DNA of 64,000 nt from assembly GCF_027920805.1 (NCBI RefSeq), contig NZ_JANWOI010000004.1, positions 248,001-312,000 on the forward strand, in the 5' to 3' direction. A program made the translations under genes and the position numbers. Position 1 is the first letter of the stretch. Every line of letters begins with the position of its first letter. This document shows positions 1 through 7,674 of the stretch, one piece after another. The notes under the pieces are model-generated. The model had not been told where the DNA came from. It saw only the letters and a program-made list of their open reading frames with translations, and searched no databases. The DNA comes from Govania unica (GTDB taxonomy: Bacteria; Pseudomonadota; Alphaproteobacteria; Sphingomonadales; Govanellaceae).

Positions 1-976
1 GACGGACAGCAGCATTGATGTTTTGGGGATCGGCAACGCCATCGTCGATGTCATCGCGCGGGGCGACGATGCTTTGCTCGCGAGCCTCGAGCTTGAAAAG
101 GGCAGCATGACCCTGATCGATGAAGCGCGGGCGCTGGCAATTTATGAGCGTCTCGGTGCGGCCATTGAATGTTCGGGCGGTTCGGCGGCCAATACCATTG
201 CCGGGCTTGCGTCCTTTGGCGCGCGCACGGCCTTTACCGGCAAGACCCGCAACGATCAGCTGGGCGATGTGTTCGGTCATGATATCCGGGCGCTTGGGGT
301 GAATTTCTCGACGCTGCAGAAAACCGATGGCCCGGCTACGGCGCGCTGTCTCGTGGTGGTGACGCCGGATGCCCAGCGCAGCATGGCGACCTATCTCGGG
401 GCCAGTGTGTCGCTCGCCCCGGCTGATATTGACCCTGAGCTGGTTGCGGCGGCGAAAGTCACCTATCTCGAAGGCTATCTGTGGGATCCGCCGCAGGCCA
501 AGGAAGCATTTCTCGTGGCCATGGATATCGCCCATGCGGCGGGCAACAAGGTGGCGCTGTCGCTGTCGGATGCTTTTTGCGTCGATCGCTACCGCGCGGA
601 ATTCCGCAATCTGGTGGACAAGCATATCGATGTGCTGTTCGCCAATGAGCAGGAAATCCTGTCGCTCTATGAAGTCGCGGGTTTCGAGGCGGCGGTCGCC
701 GCCGTGCGTGGCAGCGCCGACGTGGCGGTGCTGACGCGGGGTGACAAGGGTGCGGTGATCGTGACCGAGAATGATGTTCTGGCGGTCCCGGCCGCGGCGG
801 TTGCGAACCTCGTCGATACCACCGGTGCGGGCGATCTTTATGCCGCCGGTTTCCTCCATGGTCTGACACGGGGGCTGCCGCTTGGCGAGTGCGGGCGTCT
901 GGCCGGTCTCGCCGCCGCAGAGGTTATCAGCCACTACGGCGCGCGGCCGGAAATATCCTTGAAGACGCTGGTTTAG
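1..976 (+). CDS. PfkB-family sugar/nucleoside kinase, adenosine kinase-like (5' edge cut)
   Basis: Cytoplasmic ATP-dependent kinase of the PfkB (ribokinase) family, probably phosphorylating adenosine or a related nucleoside. The frame is open to base 1 and reads TDSSIDVLGIGNAIVDV, a typical N-terminus; base 1 is G, so the ATG probably begins two bases before the window and only those bases are missing, giving about 325 residues. The first PfkB signature GGSAANT lies near residues 60-66 and the second, DTTGAGD with the catalytic Asp, near residues 273-279. Its TAG stop overlaps the TAA stop of the convergent HIT gene within the four bases TTAG. Family assignment is firm; adenosine as substrate is inferred from overall resemblance and could instead be another nucleoside or sugar. 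Confidence 0.85.
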   Translation, partial: TDSSIDVLGIGNAIVDVIARGDDALLASLELEKGSMTLIDEARALAIYERLGAAIECSGGSAANTIAGLASFGARTAFTGKTRNDQLGDVFGHDIRALGVNFSTLQKTDGPATARCLVVVTPDAQRSMATYLGASVSLAPADIDPELVAAAKVTYLEGYLWDPPQAKEAFLVAMDIAHAAGNKVALSLSDAFCVDRYRAEFRNLVDKHIDVLFANEQEILSLYEVAGFEAAVAAVRGSADVAVLTRGDKGAVIVTENDVLAVPAAAVANLVDTTGAGDLYAAGFLHGLTRGLPLGECGRLAGLAAAEVISHYGARPEISLKTLV

Positions 977-1344
977 GGCCGCGCCAGCATCGGCCCCAGT
1001 GGGCGGCCGCCGAAAATATGAATATGAAGATGCGGCACTTCCTGATGGGAGTGGGGCCCGGCATTCGCCAGCAGGCGATAGCCGGGTTCCTCAAGGCCGA
1101 GCGCGCGCGGGACCTCGCCGACGGCGCGCATGAAGCCGACAATAAGGTCGGCGGGGGCATTGGCCGTGAAATCGGCCATGGACACATAGTCGCCCTTCGG
1201 GATCACCAGCACATGCACCGGAGCCTGCGGGTTGATGTCGTGGAAGGCGAGCGAGAACTCGTCTTCATAGACCTTGTTGCAGGGGATTTCCCCGCGCAGG
1301 ATGCGGGCGAAGATATTGTTCGGATCATAGGCAGGTACGGACAT
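973..1344 (-). CDS. HIT-family nucleotide-binding hydrolase (HINT type)
   Basis: Small cytoplasmic histidine-triad protein of 123 residues, the usual length for HINT-type purine nucleoside phosphoramidases. The triad HLHIHIF is close to the C-terminus, and the N-terminal DPNNIFARILRGEIP block is typical of the family. I chose the ATG at 1344 because AAAGAGG precedes it at good spacing; an in-frame extension of 28 residues upstream runs into repeat sequence and is unlikely to be real. It converges on the PfkB kinase gene, and the two stop codons share bases. The physiological substrate is unknown. Confidence 0.9.
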   Translation of the reverse strand: MSVPAYDPNNIFARILRGEIPCNKVYEDEFSLAFHDINPQAPVHVLVIPKGDYVSMADFTANAPADLIVGFMRAVGEVPRALGLEEPGYRLLANAGPHSHQEVPHLHIHIFGGRPLGPMLARP

Positions 1345-1439
1345 CGGATATCCTCTTTGACGTGATTTGGCCCAAGCATGTCCATTGTGCGCGCGGGGTG
1401 CAAGTGTTTGGATTTGATTGTGCGGCAAAGGGGTTGGTC

Positions 1440-1690
1440 AGACTTCTTCGGAGATGACGGGCTGGATTGCTTCGGCTTTGCCTCGCAATGACGGAATGTG
1501 TGTGGGCCTGCTGGGTGTTTGGCGTCATCGCGAGCCGCGTGAGCGGCGCGGCGATCCAGTCTTCTTCTGAGGGGGTGGTCTGGATTGCTTCGGCTTCGCC
1601 TCGCAATGACGGAGTGTGTGTTGGGCCTGCTGAGTGTTTGTTGTCATCGCGAGCCGCGCGAGCGGCGTGGCGATCCAGGCTTTTCTGGGG
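1440..1690. repeat. Tandem pair of composite palindromic intergenic repeats
   Basis: The gap between the HIT gene and the AmpG-like gene (1345-1789) holds no gene. It contains a roughly 118 bp composite unit present twice (1462-1579 and 1580-1690). Each unit has one element beginning CTGGATTGCTTCGG and ending CGCAATGACGG, and one beginning GTCATCGCGAGC and ending GGCGATCCAG. A third, diverged copy of the same composite lies at 16108-16215. Translations of such repeats give familiar spurious short ORFs in alphaproteobacterial genomes. Confidence 0.85.
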
Positions 1691-1789
1691 GCGACATGAA
1701 GCTTTGGCCCGTGATGGTGGATTGACCGTTATCTTCCAAGCCGCCATGCTGCGGGGATTATTGTGTGGTTACGAAAGTTTCCCGTCTGT

Positions 1790-3124
1790 ATGGCTGAAGC
1801 ATCCCTGTCGCGTCTGAAGCATGCGCTCGCGGTCTATGGTGACCGGCGCGTGTTGTCGATCCTGTTGTTTGGCTTTTCAAGTGGTTTGCCGCTCGCGCTG
1901 ACCGGCAGCACATTGTCGGTGTGGCTGGCTGATATTGGCGTGTCGTTGAAGACCATCGGGTTCTTTGCCGCCGTGGCCATGCCCTATGCGCTTAAGTTCC
2001 TGTGGGCGCCGTTGGTGGACCGGGTGCGTCTGCCGGGGCTTGCGCCGCTTATGGGGCATCGGCGGTCCTGGATGCTGGTGACCCAGCTTGCCTTGATGGC
2101 GGCCATTGTCGCCCTTGGCAACAGTGTGCCGCAACAGGAGCCGATGCTGACGGCGGCGCTTGCGGTGCTGGTGGCATTCCTGTCGGCGACGCAGGATATT
2201 GTCATTGACGCTTATCGGGTTGAGATTCTCCGTGCCGATCAATATGCCGCCGGGGCTGCCATGGTGCAGTTCGGCTATCGTATGGGCATGCTGGTGTCGG
2301 GGGCGGGGGCGCTGTTTCTGGCCGACCGGATGCCCTGGGGGACGGTGTTCGCGATTGTGGCGGTCATTCAGGCAGTCGGGGTGGTGGCGGTGCTCATGAA
2401 CCCCGAACCGGCCGCGCGCGGGGCCGAGGATCTTGCGGCCGAAGCGGCGGTGGCCAAACGGGTCACCGGGCGCTCAAGCGGACTTGCAGCCTGGCTTTAT
2501 GTGGCCGTGGTGGCGCCATTTCATGAATTCATGACCCGGAACGGCGTCGGCACGGCGTTGCTGATCCTGGCCTTTATCGTGTTCTATAAATTCGGCGATG
2601 CGCTTGCGGGCAGCATGACCAACCCGTTCCTGATCAAGCTCGGCTTCACCAAGTCGGAGATTGCCGAGGTGGTGAAACTGTTTGGTCTGGTGGCGACGCT
2701 CGCCGGGCTCGCGCTTGGCGGGGTGATGATCCGCCTGTTGGGCTTGTTCCGGGCGCTGATGATTTGCGGCGTGCTGCAGTTGTTGTCGAACCTGATGTTC
2801 GTGGCGCAGGCCACGGTCGGGGCCGATATCGGGTTTCTTGCGCTCACCATCGCGGTTGAGAATCTGGCGGGCGGCATGGGGTCGGCGGTGTTCGTGGCCT
2901 ATCTGTCCGGGCTGTGCAATCTGGCCTTCACCGCGACCCAGTATGCGCTGCTGAGTTCGCTCGCTGTGGTCGGGCGCACGGTGCTATCGACCGGTGGCGG
3001 GGCCATTGCCGAGGCGGTCGGCTGGGTGCATTTCTTCATGCTGACCAGCCTGGCCGCCGTGCCGGGTCTGTTGCTGTTGCTGCTGTTGCGGCGGGCGGGC
3101 ATGGGGCTCCGGACCGCTCAGTAG
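1790..3124 (+). CDS. AmpG-family MFS transporter (muropeptide permease-like)
   Basis: Polytopic inner-membrane protein of 444 residues from the major facilitator superfamily. The N-terminal stretch LLFGFSSGLPLALTGSTLS followed by SVWLADIGVSLKTIG is characteristic of AmpG, which imports anhydro-muropeptides for peptidoglycan recycling. I prefer ATG 1790 (MAEASLSRLK) over the GTG at 1763, which adds nine residues; neither has a strong ribosome site. Convergent with the zinc-ribbon gene downstream. Related AmpG-like proteins act on other substrates, so the family is firmer than the substrate. Confidence 0.82.
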   Translation: MAEASLSRLKHALAVYGDRRVLSILLFGFSSGLPLALTGSTLSVWLADIGVSLKTIGFFAAVAMPYALKFLWAPLVDRVRLPGLAPLMGHRRSWMLVTQLALMAAIVALGNSVPQQEPMLTAALAVLVAFLSATQDIVIDAYRVEILRADQYAAGAAMVQFGYRMGMLVSGAGALFLADRMPWGTVFAIVAVIQAVGVVAVLMNPEPAARGAEDLAAEAAVAKRVTGRSSGLAAWLYVAVVAPFHEFMTRNGVGTALLILAFIVFYKFGDALAGSMTNPFLIKLGFTKSEIAEVVKLFGLVATLAGLALGGVMIRLLGLFRALMICGVLQLLSNLMFVAQATVGADIGFLALTIAVENLAGGMGSAVFVAYLSGLCNLAFTATQYALLSSLAVVGRTVLSTGGGAIAEAVGWVHFFMLTSLAAVPGLLLLLLLRRAGMGLRTAQ

Positions 3125-3160
3125 CGGCGGTTTATAGGATTGCCGCTCAGTAGCGGCGGT
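3114..3160. repeat. 18-bp direct repeat spanning two convergent stop codons
   Basis: The 18-mer CCGCTCAGTAGCGGCGGT occurs at 3114-3131 and again at 3143-3160, 29 bp apart. The first copy contains the TAG stop of the AmpG-like gene; the second contains the stop of the opposing zinc-ribbon gene. This suggests a short local duplication at the junction. Each copy also contains a small inverted repeat (CCGCT...AGCGG). Confidence 0.8.
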
Positions 3161-3566
3161 AGAGCCCGCGCCGTCCATCGCGGTCGAATTTGCGGATGAG
3201 GCGAAAGCCGCAGCGCTCCATCAGCAGCATCAGGCTTTTTTTCGGGAACTCCCACAGGCCGCCTGCACCGATTTCAAGATAGAGGATGCCGCCCGGCCCG
3301 AGCTTCGCGCGCATGTCGAGCAGCGGGCGCGCCGGATCGGGGCTTTGTTCGAGCCGGCCGACGATGGCCTCTGTTGCCCCGTGGAGGGGCGTCTGGGGGG
3401 CGTCTCCAAGCTTGGCCGGGATAGGGGCTGCAAGGGCACGAAGGCCGCAGGAGCGGCATGCCCGACCGCCCGTTTGAGGGTTCAGGGTCAGGTCTGAGCC
3501 ACAGGCCGGGCAGAAGGCCAGATCAGGGGTGGAGAGCGGCGGGGTGGGTAATTTTTTTTCCGTCAT
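3147..3566 (-). CDS. Small zinc-ribbon protein with methyltransferase-like C-terminus
   Basis: Predicted cytoplasmic protein of 139 residues from ATG 3566, preceded by an AGG. Residues 19-40 form a four-cysteine zinc ribbon (C19, C22, C37, C40: FCPACG and CRSCG). The second half, LGPGGILYLEIGAGG followed by SLMLLMERCGF, resembles the last strands of class I SAM methyltransferases of the zinc-ribbon type, but the SAM-binding glycine motif and the central fold are absent. It may be a trimmed descendant of such an enzyme that keeps only the two ends, or a stand-alone small protein. No function can be assigned. Confidence 0.6.
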   Translation of the reverse strand: MTEKKLPTPPLSTPDLAFCPACGSDLTLNPQTGGRACRSCGLRALAAPIPAKLGDAPQTPLHGATEAIVGRLEQSPDPARPLLDMRAKLGPGGILYLEIGAGGLWEFPKKSLMLLMERCGFRLIRKFDRDGRRGLYRRY

Positions 3567-3730
3567 AAGCCTGTCATGCAGTTGAGCGATTCTTGCAAAG
3601 AATTGGGAACTTTTAGGGAAACTTGCACATGTATTTGCTGTGTGTCGGGTAAGGCACCAGGGCGGCCACGAAGTCAACGGTTGATTTTACCGTCATATTT
3701 CTTTCCAATGGCAGACTAGGGCTTGGCAAC

Positions 3731-4639
3731 ATGAGTTATCCGATTTTGCATTCGCACGTCAAAACGGCGACTGATCTTCAGTCAGCGTCATCCTTTGCTG
3801 AAGTAGGGGCGCTTGAGGTGCGTCTGGCTGTGTCCGAGGCGGAAATCCGCGCGGCACAGGCACTTCGCTATAAAATTTTCTATGAGGAGCTCGGGGCCAC
3901 ACCGACCGAGGAGATGGCGCGGGAGCGGCGCGATTTCGATCGCTTCGACGAGCTTGCGGACCATCTTCTGGTGGTCGACCGCACCAAGCAGGGCATTGAT
4001 TCTATCGTCGGCACCTATCGATTGCTGCGCGAAACCGTGATCGGCGGCATCGAGGGCTTCTATTCCAATCAGGAATTTGACCTCTCGCCCCTGGTCAGCG
4101 ATAGTTTTCGCCGCACCATGATGCCGGGACGGCAGTTGCTGGAACTCGGGCGGTCCTGCGTCGATGTGGCCTATCGCACCAATTCGACCATTCATCTGTT
4201 GTGGCGCGGCATCGCGATCTACACGCTGACCTATAACATCGGCTATATGTTCGGCTGCGCGAGCCTCAAGGGCATCGATACGCAGGCTCATGCGCAGGCA
4301 CTGTCTTATCTCCATCATGATTACAGCATTCCGGAAAGCTTCCGCGTAAGGGCTCAGCCCCATCGTTTCCATGACATGAACATGATCCCGCGGGAGGAGC
4401 TTGACATGCGCCTCGCCCGCCGCGCCCTGCCGCCGCTGGTGAAGGGTTATCTCCGGCTCGGCTGTTATATCGGCAACGGCGCTGTGGTGGACGAGCAATG
4501 GGATTCGACCGATGTCTTCATTCTGCTGCCGGTCGAGCGCATCACCCATCGCTATTCCCAGCATTTTGAGCTGAACGATATGGGCGTGGGCGAGATCGTC
4601 GATGCCTTCACGGACAATGATACGCTCAGGATTATTTGA
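3731..4639 (+). CDS. olsB: L-ornithine N-alpha-acyltransferase (lyso-ornithine lipid synthase)
   Basis: GNAT-fold enzyme of 302 residues that transfers a 3-hydroxyacyl chain from acyl-ACP to ornithine, the first step of ornithine lipid synthesis at the inner membrane. The family pattern LEVRLAVSEAEIRAAQALRY lies at residues 29-48, with the conserved ELGRSCVD block in the middle. Length matches rhizobial OlsB (about 300). The second enzyme, OlsA, is not adjacent; the PlsC-family gene at 21422 is a candidate. It stands alone between a divergent gene and a repeat-rich gap ending in a terminator. Confidence 0.85.
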   Translation: MSYPILHSHVKTATDLQSASSFAEVGALEVRLAVSEAEIRAAQALRYKIFYEELGATPTEEMARERRDFDRFDELADHLLVVDRTKQGIDSIVGTYRLLRETVIGGIEGFYSNQEFDLSPLVSDSFRRTMMPGRQLLELGRSCVDVAYRTNSTIHLLWRGIAIYTLTYNIGYMFGCASLKGIDTQAHAQALSYLHHDYSIPESFRVRAQPHRFHDMNMIPREELDMRLARRALPPLVKGYLRLGCYIGNGAVVDEQWDSTDVFILLPVERITHRYSQHFELNDMGVGEIVDAFTDNDTLRII

Positions 4640-4650
4640 GGGGATAGTGC

Positions 4651-4755
4651 GGCTTCGTGCTTCGAGACGCCCTTCGGGCTCCTCAGCACGAACGGAGAGT
4701 TTGATACATATCCTGTTCGTGCTGAGGAGGGCGTAAGCCCGTCTCGAAGCACAGG
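4651..4755. repeat. Large inverted repeat of the GTGCTTCGAGACG type
   Basis: Two arms, about 4656-4692 (GTGCTTCGAGACG to CTCAGCACGAAC) and 4714-4752 (its near reverse complement), face each other across about 21 bp, just after olsB. The same element type recurs at 38607-38648 and 38667-38701. It forms a long imperfect hairpin. Confidence 0.8.
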
Positions 4756-4762
4756 CCGCAAG

Positions 4763-4799
4763 AAAAAAGCCCGTCCGGCATTCCGGGCGGGCTTTTTCT
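4763..4799 (+). terminator. Rho-independent terminator downstream of olsB
   Basis: Stem AGCCCGTCCGG / CCGGGCGGGCT with loop CATT, flanked by A-rich sequence on the left and TTTTTC on the right. It can act in both directions and would end transcripts from olsB. Confidence 0.85.
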
Positions 4800-4809
4800 A
4801 TGGGGTGGT

Positions 4810-5135
4810 GAGATGGCTTGCCGGGTCAAGCCCGGCAATGACATGAGGTTGGGGAGGGGCCGCCCACAGGTGTCATACGCGGGCTTGACCCGCGTATCCA
4901 TGGTTCAACCGGCGAGATGGCGGTGAGATGGCTTGCCGGGTCAAGCCCGGCAATGACATGAGGTTGGGGAGGGGCCACCCACAGTTGTCATACGCGGGCT
5001 TGACCCGCGTGTATCCATGGTTCAGCCGATGAGATGGTGGCGAGTTGGATTGCCGGGTCGAGCTCGGTAATGACAGGAGGTTGGGGAGGGGCCGCCCACA
5101 GGTGTCATACGCGGGCTTGACCCGCGTATCCAGGG
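4810..5135. repeat. Three-copy tandem array of a 115-bp composite repeat
   Basis: A unit starting at 4810, 4925 and about 5042 (spacing 115 and 117 bp). Each unit has a palindrome TGCCGGGTCAAGCCCGGCA ending AATGACA, a linker GAGGTTGGGGAGGGGCC, and a second palindrome CGCGGGCTTGACCCGCG flanked by GTCATA and TATCCA. The third copy has drifted (GTCGAGCTCGG). The gap between olsB and maeB (4640-5181) contains only this array, the inverted repeat before it and two hairpins; no gene is seen. It is not a CRISPR array, because the whole unit is repeated without unique spacers. Confidence 0.88.
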
Positions 5136-5136
5136 G

Positions 5137-5171
5137 TCACCCGGCAGGATAACAACCATCCTGCCGGGTGA
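5137..5171 (-). terminator. Hairpin at the 3' end of maeB
   Basis: Perfect 13-bp arms TCACCCGGCAGGA (5137-5149) and TCCTGCCGGGTGA (5159-5171), starting 10 bp past the maeB stop codon. No clear U tract follows on the minus strand, so it may protect the 3' end or need help to terminate. Confidence 0.6.
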
Positions 5172-5181
5172 TTGTTTGGCT

Positions 5182-7455
5182 TTAATGGCCTGTTTTCAAC
5201 GCGTTGTAGGCGGCGATGGCGGCCATGTTTACGATTTCTGAGGTGTTCGAGCCCATGGGGACCACCTGGATCGACTTTGACAGGCCGGTTAGCACGGGGC
5301 CGATGGCGCGGCTGGTGCCGACTTCTTTCAGAAGCTTGGCGGCGATATGGGCCGAATGCAGGCCGGGCATGATCAGCACGTTGGCCGGGCCGGTCAGACG
5401 GCAGAACGGGTAAAGCGCCCGGACTTCCATATTCAAAGCCACCGACGGGTTCATTTCGCCGTCATATTCGAAATCCACGTCCTGCTGGTCGAGCATGGCC
5501 ACGGCTTCGCGGATATGGTCGGCGGTTGGCAGTTTCGGATTGCCGAAGTTCGAATAGGACAGGAAAGCGACCCGCGGGTCATGGCCGAAGCGGCGGGCCA
5601 TGGCGGCGGTTTGCACAGCGAGGTCGGCCAGTTGGCGGGCGGTCGGGCGTTCGATCACCGCGGTGTCGGCGAGGAACAGGGTTTCGCTGCGGCCGACCAG
5701 AATGGTGACGCCGAACAGGCGGCGGTCGGGAGTGGTGTCGACCACCTTGTTGATGGTTTCAAGCACGTTCGAATAGGTGCGGGTGACGCCGGTCACCATG
5801 GCGTCGGCATGACCGAGCGCCACCATGGCCGCGCCGAAGATATTGCGGTCGGTGTTGACCAGCCGCAAACAGTCGCGTTGCAGATAACCGCGACGGTGCA
5901 ACCGCTTATAGAGGTAATCGGCATAGTCGCGAGCGTGTTTCGAGGTGCGGCCGGTATGGATCTCGATATCGTCGACGCCATCGAGGCCCATGGTGATCAT
6001 GGTCTCGCGGATGCGGGTTTCGTCGCCGATCAGCACCGGAATGCCATAACCGTTGTTGCGGAAGGTGATGGCGGCGCGGATCATGGCTTCTTCTTCGCCT
6101 TCGGCGAAGACGACCCGTTTGGGTTCGGCCGCGAGATGGTCGAAGATGCGCTGCAGGGTGGCGGTGGTCGGATTGAGACGGGCGCTCAGTTCTTTCTGAT
6201 AGGCCTCCATATCGACGATCGGCTTGCGCGCCACGCCGGAATGCATGGCGGCCTTGGCTACCGCCGCCGGGATCGCGCTGATCAGGCGGGGATCGAACGG
6301 AGCCGGGATGATGTATTGCGGGCCGTATTTCGGATGCTCGCCCGAATAGGCGGCGGCCACTTCGTCCGGCACGTCCTCGCGGGCGAGGGCGGCGATGGCT
6401 TCGGCGGCGGCGATCTTCATGGCGTCGTTGATGGTGCGCGCCCGCACATCAAGGGCCCCACGGAAGATATAGGGGAAGCCCAGCACGTTGTTGACCTGGT
6501 TCGGATAATCCGAGCGGCCGGTGGCGACGATGGCGTCGGGACGGATGGCATAAACGTCTTCCGGGGCGATTTCCGGGTCCGGATTGGCCATGGCGAAGAC
6601 GATGGGGCGGGCGTTCATGCTGGCGATCATGTCCTGATCGACGGCGTCCTTGACCGACAGGCCGACGAACACGTCAGCACCATCGAGGGCTTCGGCCAGC
6701 GTGCGCCTATCGGTGGCGATGGCATGGGCCGATTTCCACTGGTTCATGCCGTTGGTGCGGCCCTGATAGACCACGCCCTTGCTGTCGCAGAGGAGGACGT
6801 TTTCATGGGGCAGGCCCATGGCCTTCATCAGTTCGGTGCAGGCGATGGCGGCGGCGCCGGCACCATTCACCACAACTTTGGTGGTCTTGATGTCGCGGCC
6901 CGTGAGGTCGAGCGCGTTCAGGAATCCGGCGGCGGTGATGATGGCGGTGCCATGCTGGTCGTCATGGAACACCGGAATGTCCATGAGCTCGCGCAGGCGC
7001 TGCTCGATGATGAAGCATTCGGGGGCCTTGATATCTTCAAGATTGATGCCGCCGAAGGACGCGCCCAGGAGGCGCACGCAATTGACGAATTCGTCGGTGT
7101 CTTCGGTCGAGACTTCAAGGTCGATGGAATCAACATCGGCAAAGCGCTTGAAGAGCACGGCCTTGCCTTCCATCACCGGCTTCGAAGCGAGCGCGCCAAG
7201 ATTGCCGAGGCCGAGAATGGCGGTGCCGTTCGAGATCACGGCGACGAGATTGCCCTTCGACGTATAGTCATAGGCAAGATCCGGGTCGCGGGCGATTTCA
7301 AGAACCGGGACGGCGACGCCCGGGGAATAGGCAAGTGACAGGTCGCGCTGGGTCGCCATCGGTTTCGAGGCGACGATTTCAATTTTGCCGGGTCGGCCCT
7401 GCGAGTGAAACAGCAGAGCTTCCTGGTCTGTGATGGCTGTTCGTTTTTCTGACAT
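5182..7455 (-). CDS. maeB: NADP-dependent malic enzyme with phosphotransacetylase-like domain
   Basis: Cytoplasmic enzyme of 757 residues (E. coli MaeB has 759) that converts malate to pyruvate and CO2 with NADP+. The malic-enzyme domain is first, including YSPGVAVPVLEIARDP and SNGTAILGLGNLGALASKPV near residues 43-94. An NAD(P)-binding domain with NGAGAAAIA follows. The C-terminal half is the phosphotransacetylase-like regulatory domain, starting near KRVVFAEGEEEAMIRAA, which typically makes the enzyme responsive to acetyl-CoA. I place the start at ATG 7455 (MSEKRTAITD), not at any longer upstream reading frame, which would run antisense through mutS. Divergent from mutS with a 200-bp promoter gap. 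Confidence 0.95.
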   Translation of the reverse strand: MSEKRTAITDQEALLFHSQGRPGKIEIVASKPMATQRDLSLAYSPGVAVPVLEIARDPDLAYDYTSKGNLVAVISNGTAILGLGNLGALASKPVMEGKAVLFKRFADVDSIDLEVSTEDTDEFVNCVRLLGASFGGINLEDIKAPECFIIEQRLRELMDIPVFHDDQHGTAIITAAGFLNALDLTGRDIKTTKVVVNGAGAAAIACTELMKAMGLPHENVLLCDSKGVVYQGRTNGMNQWKSAHAIATDRRTLAEALDGADVFVGLSVKDAVDQDMIASMNARPIVFAMANPDPEIAPEDVYAIRPDAIVATGRSDYPNQVNNVLGFPYIFRGALDVRARTINDAMKIAAAEAIAALAREDVPDEVAAAYSGEHPKYGPQYIIPAPFDPRLISAIPAAVAKAAMHSGVARKPIVDMEAYQKELSARLNPTTATLQRIFDHLAAEPKRVVFAEGEEEAMIRAAITFRNNGYGIPVLIGDETRIRETMITMGLDGVDDIEIHTGRTSKHARDYADYLYKRLHRRGYLQRDCLRLVNTDRNIFGAAMVALGHADAMVTGVTRTYSNVLETINKVVDTTPDRRLFGVTILVGRSETLFLADTAVIERPTARQLADLAVQTAAMARRFGHDPRVAFLSYSNFGNPKLPTADHIREAVAMLDQQDVDFEYDGEMNPSVALNMEVRALYPFCRLTGPANVLIMPGLHSAHIAAKLLKEVGTSRAIGPVLTGLSKSIQVVPMGSNTSEIVNMAAIAAYNALKTGH

Positions 7456-7674
7456 TATGGTGCCTGACGTCCTCATTGCCCGCGCACAGCGGGCGTATGC
7501 CTGTCCTACCGGAGTTTCCGGATGTTCGTTGAGGGTTTCTCTGTTATCCCCTGGTGACAAGGGGCACGCTTTTTGTTGCGTTTTGGAAACCTTCCCTTTT
7601 ATAGCCAGTCGTGAGACTTTGTGAACCGGCATTTCGCCGCTATCCGTCCCGCAGTAATGGTATATCACGTTTCC

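Noticed and set aside
1345-1789. tRNA or other structural RNA in this and the other large gaps
   Set aside because: No T-loop GTTCGA-type sequence with a matching acceptor stem in any gap; the structure seen is explained by the palindromic repeats.
4810-5135. Possible CRISPR array
   Set aside because: The whole 115-bp unit repeats, with no unique spacers and no cas genes; copies are palindromic composites.
5347-7338. Long open frame (663 codons) on the plus strand opposite maeB
   Set aside because: Shadow of a GC-rich gene; the minus strand encodes a full-length, well-conserved MaeB.
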